NCBI GenBank assembly: GCA_963707515.1
Contig: CAVPQI010000001.1
Location: 992,001 to 1,056,000, forward strand
From: Sva-07 sp963707515
Lineage (GTDB): Bacteria; Actinomycetota; Acidimicrobiia; Acidimicrobiales; Ilumatobacteraceae
Direction: 5' to 3'
DNA: 64,000 bases
The position numbers and the translations under genes are program-made. Of this stretch, positions 1-7,944 are shown one piece after another (position 1 is the stretch's first letter; the number at the start of each line of letters is the position of its first letter). Under the pieces are notes generated by a model. It worked only from the letters and a program-made list of their open reading frames with translations, was not told the origin of the DNA and did not search any database.

Positions 1-407
1 TGGCCGCCGGGCGGCGCCAACAGCTGCGCTTCAGCGTCGAGGACGGACCACCGATCACCGCCGATCTCGGACGGCTCGACCAGGTGCTCGTCAACCTGAT
101 CTCCAACGCCGTCAAGTACACCCCGGAGGAAGGGATCATCACCGTCACCGCCCGGGCCCACCAGTCGTGCTGGTCGATCGCCGTGCGCGACAACGGCGTG
201 GGCATGGGTCCCGACGAGATGTCGCACCTCTTCGAGAACTTCTACCGCGGGACGCAGTCGTCCACCGGCACGTCCGGCACCGGTCTCGGCCTCGCCATCA
301 GCAAGGCCGTCGTCGAGCTGCACGGTGGTGTGATCCGCGTGGCGAGCCGGGTCGGATCCGGCACGACGGTGACCGTCGAGCTGCCGTATGAGCCGCCAGC
401 GGCTTGA
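1..407 (+). CDS. Sensor histidine kinase, C-terminal ATPase part (5' end outside window)
   Basis: This is the last 134 residues of a two-component sensor kinase; the reading frame is open from base 3, so the start lies upstream of the window. The HATPase_c fold is clear: N box NLISNAVKYTPEEG, G1 box DNGVGMG, F box LFENFYRG and G2 box GTGLGLAI. The phosphorylated His and any sensor domain are not in view. It lies 29 bases before a receiver-domain gene on the same strand and is probably its cognate kinase (inference). The family assignment is secure; the signal sensed cannot be told. Confidence 0.93.
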   Translation, partial: AAGRRQQLRFSVEDGPPITADLGRLDQVLVNLISNAVKYTPEEGIITVTARAHQSCWSIAVRDNGVGMGPDEMSHLFENFYRGTQSSTGTSGTGLGLAISKAVVELHGGVIRVASRVGSGTTVTVELPYEPPAA

Positions 408-436
408 CGCCCGCCCCGCCATGCCAGGATGACGAC

Positions 437-1453
437 GTGGCAGAGGCCGACCCATCACCCTCGGTGGTCATCGTCGATGACGAAGACGACAACCGGCTGT
501 ACATCGGCTCCGTCCTCCGCCGGGCGGGCTACACCGTCCACGACTTCAACAACGCCGCCGATGCGCTGACCCACCTCATCGACCATCCGAGCCGCGTCGT
601 CGTGTCGGACATGCGGATGCCCGGGATGACCGGCCTCGAGTTCGCCGACGTCATCCGCGCCGAGCACCCCGACACGTCGATCGTGCTGATGACCGCCTAC
701 GCGACGGTCGACAACACGATCGAGGCGTTCCGGCTCGGCGCCGCCGACCTGTTGCAGAAGCCGGTCAGCAGCGAGGCGCTCGTCGACAAGGTGCGCGCGC
801 TGATGGCCGCACCGGTCGCCCCCGTCCGTCGGGTGCTGGCGATCGGCGCCCACCCCGACGACGTCGAGATCGGCGTCGGTGGCATCCTCGCCGCCCACCG
901 GGCGATGGGCGACATCGTCACGGTGCTCACCCTGACCCACGGGGCGGTCGGCGGCGACAGCACCGTGCGCGAGCAGGAGTCGCGGGCGGCGGCCGAGCTG
1001 CTCGGCGCCGACATCCTGTTCGGCAACCTCGCCGACACCCGCCTCTCCCACGAGAGCACCCTGGTGTCGACGATCGAAGAGGTCGTGCGCTCCACCAGGC
1101 CGGACGTCGTCTACACCCACGGCGGCAGCGACCTCCATCAGGACCACGCCGCCGTCCATCACGCCACACTCGTCGCCTGCCGTCGCATCGACCGCGTCTA
1201 CGGCTACCAGTCACCGTCGAGCACCGTCGCCTTCGCCCCCAAGCGGTTCATCCCGATCGACCGCCACCTCGACACCAAGCTCGCCTCGATCGCCTGCTAC
1301 CGCTCGCAGACCGAGGTCCGCGACTACCTCGCCGAGGACCTGCTCACAGCGACCGCCCGCTACTGGGGTCGCTTCGCCAAGGGCACGTACGCCGAGCCAC
1401 TCGAAGTGCTCGCCGAACGGACCGGACTGTCCGACGACGGAGGTGTCCAGTGA
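437..1453 (+). CDS. Response regulator receiver domain fused to PIG-L/LmbE-family deacetylase
   Basis: The protein has 338 residues. Residues 8-125 form a CheY-like receiver with acidic pocket DDEDD, phospho-acceptor D58 (VVSDMRMPG), T86 and K108. From residue 132 a PIG-L domain follows, with the zinc motif AHPDDVE (H139, D141, D142) and the second metal/catalytic site THGGSDLHQDH (H234, D236, H237). PIG-L enzymes remove acetyl from GlcNAc-type sugars, as in mycothiol and GPI synthesis. A receiver normally drives a DNA-binding output; here the output is an enzyme. The GTG at 437 is preferred because AGGA lies eight bases upstream; a TTG at 404 would overlap the kinase stop. The 3' end overlaps the next gene (GTGA). 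The actual substrate is unknown. Confidence 0.88.
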   Translation: MAEADPSPSVVIVDDEDDNRLYIGSVLRRAGYTVHDFNNAADALTHLIDHPSRVVVSDMRMPGMTGLEFADVIRAEHPDTSIVLMTAYATVDNTIEAFRLGAADLLQKPVSSEALVDKVRALMAAPVAPVRRVLAIGAHPDDVEIGVGGILAAHRAMGDIVTVLTLTHGAVGGDSTVREQESRAAAELLGADILFGNLADTRLSHESTLVSTIEEVVRSTRPDVVYTHGGSDLHQDHAAVHHATLVACRRIDRVYGYQSPSSTVAFAPKRFIPIDRHLDTKLASIACYRSQTEVRDYLAEDLLTATARYWGRFAKGTYAEPLEVLAERTGLSDDGGVQ

Positions 1454-2472
1454 GTGGCGGAACCCGGGTGCTGTTCACCGGCGCCGGCGGCCCGGCGGCC
1501 GTCGCCGCGATCCGCACGCTGCTCGACCGCGATGACCCCGCCGACGTGTACGCCGTCGACATCGACCCGCTCGCCGTCGGGCTCTACCTCGTCGACGCCC
1601 AGCACCGCGCCCTCGTGCCACGCGGCGACGACCCCGGCTTCGTCGATCGGGTCCACGATCTCGTCCGCACGTGGGGCATCGAGGTGCTCGTGCCGACGGT
1701 CGACTCCGAGCTGATCCCGTGCGCCGCATCCGTCACCCGCTTCGCCGACGTCGGCTGCCAGGTGATGGTCTCCAGCGTCGACGCCCTGGAGCGGACGATC
1801 GACAAGTTCACGCTGATCGACGCCCTGCGCACGCACCGAGCGGCGCCGGCAACCGTCCTCCTCGACGCCGACTTCGACGCCGACTCGTGGATCGCCGGCG
1901 GCCAGGTGTGGCCGGCGCTGATCAAACCACGTCTGGGCAGCGGCGGGCGCGGCGTCGCCGTCGTCGACGGTCCCGACGAGCTCGCCCGCACACCCCACGA
2001 CGGCAGCCACCTCCTGCAGGAACTGCTGCCGGGCGACGAGATCTCCGTCGACGTCGTCGCCCGACGCGACGGCCGCGTGGTTGCCGCCGTCCCCCGGCTG
2101 CGACTGAAGGTCGACTCCGGCATCGCCGTCGCCGGCCAGACGCTGCACGACGACCGAGCCATCGCCGACGCCCGCGAGATCGTCGAACAACTCGGGCTCA
2201 GCGGCCCGCTCAACGTGCAGTTCAAACAGGACGCCACCGGATCCTGGAAGCTGCTGGAGATCAACCCCCGCCTCCCCGGGTCGTCGCCGTTGACGATGGC
2301 CGCCGGCGTCGACCTCGTCGGATTGCCGCTCGCCGACCTCCTCGGCACCGCGATCGACGACTGGTACGAGTTTCGCGACGTGGCGATGGTGCGACACTGG
2401 GAGGACGTCGTCATCGAAGCCGGCGAGTTCGACCGCACCGCGGCGCTCGCCTCGACAGGAGACATTCCATGA
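1450..2472 (+). CDS. ATP-grasp domain ligase (carbamoyl-phosphate-synthase-like)
   Basis: The protein has 340 residues. An N-terminal pre-ATP-grasp Rossmann segment (VLFTGAGGPAAVAAIRTL) is followed by an ATP-grasp fold from about residue 115. Visible elements are the ATP-binding loop IKPRLGSGGRGV, the hinge LLQELLPGDEISVDVV and the metal-binding segment LLEINPRLPGSSPL. Family members couple ATP hydrolysis to a carboxylate-amine or carboxylate-thiol bond through an acyl-phosphate. Its start overlaps the preceding stop by four bases and its end overlaps the PHP gene by four, so translation is probably coupled. It is a stand-alone ligase, not carB, which is much longer. The substrate is not predictable. 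Confidence 0.85.
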   Translation: MSGGTRVLFTGAGGPAAVAAIRTLLDRDDPADVYAVDIDPLAVGLYLVDAQHRALVPRGDDPGFVDRVHDLVRTWGIEVLVPTVDSELIPCAASVTRFADVGCQVMVSSVDALERTIDKFTLIDALRTHRAAPATVLLDADFDADSWIAGGQVWPALIKPRLGSGGRGVAVVDGPDELARTPHDGSHLLQELLPGDEISVDVVARRDGRVVAAVPRLRLKVDSGIAVAGQTLHDDRAIADAREIVEQLGLSGPLNVQFKQDATGSWKLLEINPRLPGSSPLTMAAGVDLVGLPLADLLGTAIDDWYEFRDVAMVRHWEDVVIEAGEFDRTAALASTGDIP

Positions 2473-3209
2473 CCAGTGCCACGGGCGAGCTGCACGTCGA
2501 CCTGCGCGAGGACCACCACATCCACAGCACGTTCTCCGACGGCAAGGGCACCCTGCAGTCCAACCTCGACGCCGGGCTCGCCGCCGGAATGCACACGCTC
2601 GGCTTCGTCGACCACGCCCGGATCGACACCGCCTGGCTGCCCGACTACATCGAGGCCGTGCGCGCCGTCGCCAAGCGGGCGCCGATCACGATCACCTGCG
2701 GCGTCGAGGTGAAGATCCTCGACACGAGCGGCGACATCGACGTGCCCGACGACGCCCGGATGGTCGACCGGCTGGTGATCGCCGACCACCAGATGCCGCT
2801 CGAGGACGGCGTCCACCACCCGGCGGCGATCCGCACCGACATCGAAGAGGGACACCGCGACGGCGCCGAGGTGATCGCCGGACTCCTCGAATCGACGGCG
2901 CAAGCGGCTCGCCGCAACCCGGGGTCGACGCTGGCCCACCTGTTCTCCGTGCTCCCGAAGTGCGGGCTCGACGAGGCGATGGTCAGCGACGCACAGATCG
3001 AAGCGCTCGGGAGGGTGCTCGCCGCCGCCGACGTGTCGGTCGAGCTGTCCGAACGCTGGCAGTGCCCCGGCCCGACGGCGCTCGCCATCCTCCACCGCAC
3101 GGGCACTCGGCTGATCGCCTCCACCGACAGCCATCGCAGCGAGACGATCGGCCAGTACGACTGGGTGCGCGACACGCTCGACCGGACCAAGCTCCTCCTC
3201 GCCTCTTGA
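2469..3209 (+). CDS. PHP-domain metal-dependent phosphoesterase
   Basis: The 246-residue protein is a single PHP domain. The metal-binding motifs of the polymerase/histidinol-phosphatase family are present: HIH (H17, H19) in EDHHIHSTFSDG, FVDHAR, the glutamate of CGVEVKI, the AHLF histidine and the C-terminal STDSH. PHP enzymes hydrolyse phosphate monoesters or diesters with two or three metal ions. Its placement between an ATP-grasp ligase and a glycosyltransferase, with an ATGA overlap upstream and a one-base TGATG overlap downstream, argues for a role in that operon rather than in histidine synthesis (inference). The ATG at 2469 was chosen for this coupling. Confidence 0.85.
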   Translation: MTSATGELHVDLREDHHIHSTFSDGKGTLQSNLDAGLAAGMHTLGFVDHARIDTAWLPDYIEAVRAVAKRAPITITCGVEVKILDTSGDIDVPDDARMVDRLVIADHQMPLEDGVHHPAAIRTDIEEGHRDGAEVIAGLLESTAQAARRNPGSTLAHLFSVLPKCGLDEAMVSDAQIEALGRVLAAADVSVELSERWQCPGPTALAILHRTGTRLIASTDSHRSETIGQYDWVRDTLDRTKLLLAS

Positions 3210-4717
3210 TGCCGGCGCTGACCTCGGGCGGATTCGCCTCCGACGCCATCGCCGTCATCCTCGTCGCCTTCGTCTTCCTCGGCGCCGTGCCGCTGGTCGT
3301 CGCCGGGTACCAATACCTGCGCATCGGGCTGCACCGTTGGTACAGCCACCTCGACCGAACCGCGTACTACGTCCCGCGCGTCGCCATCATCATCCCGGCG
3401 TGGAACGAGGGTGCGGTCATCGGCGCCTCGATCGACCGGCTGCTGTCGATGGACTATCCGGAGGACTCGTTGCGCCTCTACGTCGTCGACGACGCCAGCA
3501 CCGACGAGACCCCCGACGTCATCCGTGATCGCGTCGCCTCGCACCCCGGCCGGGTCTTCCATCTGCGCCGCCAGCAGGGCGGCGAGGGCAAGGCGCACAC
3601 CCTCAACCACGGCCTGCGGGTCGTACTCGGCGAGCCGTGGGCGGAGGCGATCCTGATCATGGACGCCGACGTCATCTACGAGCCGCGGGCGCTGCGCTAC
3701 ATGACCCGCCACCTCGCCGATCCCGAGGTCGGCGCGGTCACGGCGTACATCAAAGAAGGCAGCCATCCCCCGAACTGGATGAACAAGTTCATCGCCTTCG
3801 AGTACATCACCGCCCAAGCCGCGGCGCGGCGCAGCCAGAACACGATCGGGGTGCTCGCCTGCCTCGCCGGCGGCGCCCAACTCCACTCGCGGGAGAACCT
3901 CGAGGCGATCGGCGGGCAGATCGACACGACGTCGCTCGCCGAGGACACGTTCACCACGTTCGCCACCCAGCTCAACGGCAAGCGGGTCGTCTTCGACGGC
4001 AACGCCGTGGTGTGGGCCGAGGAGCCCGACACCATCGACGGCCTGTGGAAGCAGCGGATGCGCTGGGCCCGCGGCAACGTGCAGGTGACCAAGCGGTTCA
4101 AGAAGCTGTGGTTCCGCCCGTCGCGGTCGCACCGGCTCGGCAGTGTGACGTTCGGGCTGACGTGGTTCAGCCTGTTCCTCCTGCCCGTGCTGATGATCGT
4201 GTCGTCGACAGCGCTGATCATCCTGTCGCGAGTCGACGACGGTTCGGCGTTCCCGGTGTTCCGCCTGCTGTGGATCGTCAACGCCGTCACCTACGTCTTC
4301 ATCACGACGATGACGCTGATGATCGACCCGCAGACGGCCCGTCGCTGCTGGCGCCAGGCGCTCCTGTTCCCCGGTGTCGTGTCGCTCGTGCTGATCGTCT
4401 ACTCGTGCCTGCCGCGCCCGTTCCGGTGGGGCGTCGACGAGCTCTTCGGCGCTGTCGGGATGGAACGCACGCCGCTGCAGACCGACCTCGTGATGCTGCT
4501 CGCCTACGCCTGGATCGCGCTGTGCATGGTGTTCGCCTGGGCCGCGCACGAGCTGGAGAAGCGCACCGGCCGGGCCATGCTGAGCCGGATCCTGGTGTAC
4601 ATCGGCGGGTACGGCGCCGTGCTCTGCGCGATCACCTTCGGCTCCTACGTCAAGGAGCTGCGCGGGGCCGAGATGACGTGGGACAAGACCGTGAAGACCG
4701 GAAAGGTGCTCGGATGA
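3209..4717 (+). CDS. Membrane glycosyltransferase family 2 (processive, NAG-transferase/NodC-like)
   Basis: The protein has 502 residues. An N-terminal transmembrane segment (about 10-32) is followed by a GT2 catalytic domain with IIIPAWNEG, nucleotide-binding VVDDAST, the DXD motif MDADV, the acceptor-site AEDT and QxxRW (KQRMRW). Five or more hydrophobic helices fill the C-terminal third. This is the arrangement of hyaluronan synthase, NodC, PgaC and cellulose synthases, which polymerise and export UDP-sugar-derived glycans. If the product contains GlcNAc, the PIG-L domain upstream could deacetylate it (inference). The start codon shares one base with the PHP stop codon. Confidence 0.88.
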   Translation: MPALTSGGFASDAIAVILVAFVFLGAVPLVVAGYQYLRIGLHRWYSHLDRTAYYVPRVAIIIPAWNEGAVIGASIDRLLSMDYPEDSLRLYVVDDASTDETPDVIRDRVASHPGRVFHLRRQQGGEGKAHTLNHGLRVVLGEPWAEAILIMDADVIYEPRALRYMTRHLADPEVGAVTAYIKEGSHPPNWMNKFIAFEYITAQAAARRSQNTIGVLACLAGGAQLHSRENLEAIGGQIDTTSLAEDTFTTFATQLNGKRVVFDGNAVVWAEEPDTIDGLWKQRMRWARGNVQVTKRFKKLWFRPSRSHRLGSVTFGLTWFSLFLLPVLMIVSSTALIILSRVDDGSAFPVFRLLWIVNAVTYVFITTMTLMIDPQTARRCWRQALLFPGVVSLVLIVYSCLPRPFRWGVDELFGAVGMERTPLQTDLVMLLAYAWIALCMVFAWAAHELEKRTGRAMLSRILVYIGGYGAVLCAITFGSYVKELRGAEMTWDKTVKTGKVLG

Positions 4718-4896
4718 GGCGAACCCGGGTGCGTCCCGAACTGCACCGCACACCCGCCACCCAGGAGGAGCTGGACCGCTTCGCCAACGAGGTCCGGGCG
4801 CACGACGAGGTGGAGCGGCGTCTGCTGCGCGTCGAACTCTCGACGATCCTCGTCGTCGCGGCGTTCGTCGTCGCCCGCCAACTGTGGTGGGACTGA
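4714..4896 (+). CDS. Small membrane protein, last gene of glycan operon
   Basis: This 60-residue protein has a basic N-terminus, an acidic helical stretch (TQEELDRFANEVRAHDEVER) and one C-terminal transmembrane segment (STILVVAAFVVARQLWW). Its ATG overlaps the glycosyltransferase stop codon (ATGA), the same coupling seen through the whole operon, which is the main reason to accept such a short gene. It could be an accessory subunit of the glycosyltransferase, as small membrane proteins are in other exopolysaccharide synthases (inference). I do not recognise a named family. Confidence 0.7.
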   Translation: MRRTRVRPELHRTPATQEELDRFANEVRAHDEVERRLLRVELSTILVVAAFVVARQLWWD

Positions 4897-4983
4897 CGCG
4901 GCCGCCCGACGCCCAGCTGCGCAGCCGGTCGCCGTCCCGGTCCGAGGCGACCAGCTGACGACGGCGCTCGTACGATCGGCGCG

Positions 4984-6253
4984 ATGACCTCGACGTCCGA
5001 GCCCGAGGCAACGCCGGCGCCGACCGATCGGGTCGTCGCCGAGTTCCGGGCATGGATCGACGAGGCCTGGGACCCCGCGCTGACGCTCGTCGAGTGGCGG
5101 CAACGGCTGACCGACAGCGGGTGGGCAGCACCGCACTGGCCGTCACGGTGGTACGGCCGCGACCTTCCCGCCGAGGCGGCCGATGTCGTCGGGCGCGAGA
5201 TCGGGCGACGCCGGCGCGGTCGGTCTGCCGGTCGGGCCGGGCGCCTCGCTCGCCGCGCCGACGATCCTCGAACACGGGCCCGACGGGTTGCGGGCACGAT
5301 TCCTGCGACCGATCCTCACCGGCGAGGAGACGTGGTGCCAGCTGTTCAGCGAACCCGGTGCCGGCTCCGACCTCGCCGGCGTCACCACCACCGCCGTCCG
5401 CGACGGCGACGAGTGGGTCGTCAACGGCCAGAAGGTGTGGAACACGAGCGCTCACCACGCTGACTACGGCATCCTCCTGGCCCGCACCGACTGGTCGGCG
5501 CCGAAGCATCGGGGTCTGACCTACTTCGTGCTGCCGATGAAACAGCCGGGGGTCGAAGTCCGCCCGCTGCGCCAGATGAACGGGCACCGCTCGTTCAACG
5601 AGGTGTTCCTGTCCGACGCCCGAATTCCCGCCGCCTACGTCGTCGGTGACGAGGGTGACGGGTGGCGCGTGGCCCTCACCACGCTCGCCCACGAACGACG
5701 CTTCGGGGCGATGGGACGACCGCGGCTCGCCGAGTCCGACGCCCGCATCCACCGCGAGGCCCGAGCGGAAGCCGACGAGCACTTCCGCACGTACGAGTGG
5801 TACCCGCAGCGTGCCGGTCGGGTCGACCTGCTCATCGATCGCGTCCGGGCTGCTGGCCTCGCCGACGACGCCGTCGCCCGCCACCAGGTCGCCGGTGTGC
5901 TGGCGATGCAGCGCGCCAGCCAGCTGACCGCCGACCGTGCCCGTGCGGCGCGGGTCCTCGGTCGGGCGCCCGGCGCGGAGGGATCGATCGGCAAGCTCGA
6001 CCTCAGTCGCATCGCCCGGGCCGCCGGCGCCACGCACACCCACCTCGCCGGCGCCGACGGCATGCTCGCGGGCAACGATGCCCCGCTCGACGGGACGATC
6101 ACCGAGGTCATGATCTCCGTGCCGGCGCAGTCGATCGCCGGCGGCACCGACGAGATCCAGAAGAACATCCTCGGCGAGCGGATCCTCGGCCTCCCCCGCG
6201 AGCCGTCGACCGACCGCGACGTCGCCTTCCGCGACCTCCCCCGCAACGGCTGA
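4984..6253 (+). pseudogene. Acyl-CoA dehydrogenase family protein, interrupted by a +1 frameshift
   Basis: Two reading frames together make one acyl-CoA dehydrogenase. The first (4984 to about 5205) gives the N-terminal helical part ending PAEAADVVGREIG. The second continues GDAGAVGLPVGPGASLAAPTI and contains WCQLFSEPGAGSDLAGV (FAD/substrate loop), VWNTSAHHADYG and the C-terminal IAGGTDEIQKNILGERILGLP. Removing one G from the GGG run at 5203-5205 restores a full-length protein of about 420 residues. The rest is intact, so this is either a sequencing insertion or a very recent mutation. The family oxidises acyl-CoA with FAD; the substrate is unknown. Confidence 0.82.
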
Positions 6254-6262
6254 GCAGCGCGA

Positions 6263-7792
6263 CTACTCCCAGAGCCCGACGAGCCGCATCCACAGGCCAC
6301 CGATCGTGGTCCAGATGAGGATCACCGGGATCGACATGATGAACCCGAGCTTGAACCACTCGGCGACCTTGACGTAGCCGGAGCCGGCGATCACCGCGCT
6401 CGGGCCCGATGCGTAGTGGGTCAGCGCCCCGAAGAGGCTGCCGATGTAGCCGAGCACCAACGCGGCGAACAGCGGCGGCGCGCCGGCGGCGACGGACGTC
6501 GAGAGGAACACCGCATACATCGCCGTGATCTGGGCGGTGTTGGAGGCGAAGAGATAGTGGACGAAGAAGTAGGTGAGCGAGAGCACGCCGAAGGCCACCA
6601 ACCAGTTGGTCCCCTCGACGATCTCGGCCATCTCCTCGCCGATCCACGGGATCACGCCGAGCGTGTTCAGGTACGACGCCATCCCGACCAGCACGCCGAA
6701 GAAGATCAGCGTCTGCCACGCCGAACTGTCGGCAGCCATGTCCTTCCACGACAGGACCCTCGTCACCAGCAGCACCCCCACCCCGACGAATGCAGCCGCC
6801 GTGGCGTTGATGTCGAGCGCGTCGCCGAGCATCCACAACCCGAGGAGGAGCAGGAACGTGAACACCATGATGATCTCCTGGCGCGTGATCCGACCGAACT
6901 CGGTGAGCTCCTCGCGGGCGTGCCGTGGCGCATCCGGCGTCGCCTTGATCGTCGGCGGATAGAGGCGGTACATGATCCACGGGATCGCCGCCAGCGACAC
7001 CAGCCCCGGCACGATCGCCCCGAGCGCCCACTGACCCCAGCTGATCTCGATCGATGGTGACAGCGCCCCGGCGAAGTCGACGGCGACCGGGTTGCCGGCC
7101 ATCGCCGTGATGAACATCGCCGACGTCACCGTGTTGACGAGCACCATCGTCATCATCAGATAGGCGCCGAGGCGGCGGCGGGACTCGTCGTCGTCGGGCG
7201 TCGAGCCCTCGAGCATCGCCAACGAGCGGACGATCGGGTAGATGACGCCGCCGGCGCGGGCCGTGTTCGACGGCGTGGCCGGGGCCAGGATGAGGTCGGT
7301 CGCCGCCATCGCGTAGGACAGTCCGAGGCTCGAACGACCGGCGAGGCTGACGAAGTTGAGCGCGAGCCGGCGGCCGAGTCCGGTGATCAGGAACCCTTCG
7401 GAGATGAAGAAGGCGGCGACGATCAGCCACACCGTGCTGTTCGAGAAGCCGGCGAGTGCGGGCGGCGGCGACCCGTCGAGGGGCATCGTCTCGGTGATCA
7501 TCGCCACGCCGAGCCCGACGATCGCCACCGAGGCGGTCGGCAACGGTTGGGTGATCAGACCGACGACGGTGCCGACGAAGATCGCCAGCATGTGCATCCC
7601 GGTGTCGGCGACCAGCGGCGCGCCGTCGGGTCCGAGCATGCTCGGCACCGGCAGGAACCAGATCACGAGGGTGACGACGATCGGCAAGCCGGCCTTCAGC
7701 GCCATCGCCGGGTTGATCCGGGCGCGTCGCGTCGGTACTGGCCCCTCCGTCGGCTCGGACGCGGGAGATACCGACTCGGGGGTCGGGGTCAC
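6263..7792 (-). CDS. DASS/SLC13-family anion permease (dicarboxylate/2-oxoglutarate translocator type)
   Basis: The 509-residue protein has about a dozen hydrophobic segments. Motifs of the divalent anion:sodium symporter family are visible: the first Ser-Asn-Thr-type hairpin GFSNSTVWLIVAAFFISEGF followed by ITGLGRRLAL, and LAPATPSNTARAGGVIYPI. The second half repeats the pattern at FVHYLFASNTAQITAM. The sequence resembles plant and bacterial 2-oxoglutarate/malate translocators more than NadC or sulfate carriers. The start is set at the GTG at 7792 after a short polar N-terminus; a longer frame upstream has no coding character. It is convergent with the acyl-CoA dehydrogenase, ten bases apart. 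Substrate assignment is family-level only. Confidence 0.87.
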   Translation of the reverse strand: MTPTPESVSPASEPTEGPVPTRRARINPAMALKAGLPIVVTLVIWFLPVPSMLGPDGAPLVADTGMHMLAIFVGTVVGLITQPLPTASVAIVGLGVAMITETMPLDGSPPPALAGFSNSTVWLIVAAFFISEGFLITGLGRRLALNFVSLAGRSSLGLSYAMAATDLILAPATPSNTARAGGVIYPIVRSLAMLEGSTPDDDESRRRLGAYLMMTMVLVNTVTSAMFITAMAGNPVAVDFAGALSPSIEISWGQWALGAIVPGLVSLAAIPWIMYRLYPPTIKATPDAPRHAREELTEFGRITRQEIIMVFTFLLLLGLWMLGDALDINATAAAFVGVGVLLVTRVLSWKDMAADSSAWQTLIFFGVLVGMASYLNTLGVIPWIGEEMAEIVEGTNWLVAFGVLSLTYFFVHYLFASNTAQITAMYAVFLSTSVAAGAPPLFAALVLGYIGSLFGALTHYASGPSAVIAGSGYVKVAEWFKLGFIMSIPVILIWTTIGGLWMRLVGLWE

Positions 7793-7944
7793 AGCACAGA
7801 GTCGAGCCGTAGGACCCGATGCTGTCAAGCACTTCGCAGTTCCCTCTCGAACATCTGTTGCTTTATGCTCTTCTCTATGGTACTGTTGTACGTACCGACT
7901 CCCCCTTCGCATCCCGGCTCCGGCCACGACCCGAAGGGAACACG
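7793..7944. promoter_or_regulatory. Divergent promoter region between DASS transporter and DUF222 gene
   Basis: This gap separates two divergent genes and is locally AT-rich in a GC-rich sequence. TTGCTT (7858-7863), a 17-base spacer and TACTGT (7881-7886) resemble a sigma-70-type promoter pointing to the DUF222 gene. An inverted repeat GGTAC/GTACC (7879-7896) overlaps the -10 position and could be an operator. GAAGGG about ten bases before the ATG at 7945 is a good ribosome binding site. The promoter itself is a visual match only. Confidence 0.35.

Noticed and set aside
2645..6043. Very long open frame on the minus strand (over 1100 residues)
   Set aside because: It runs opposite the PHP, GT2 and dehydrogenase genes. 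Its translation is low-complexity (Asp, Gly, Val, Arg) with no motif; high-GC codon bias on the plus strand leaves the antisense frame open.
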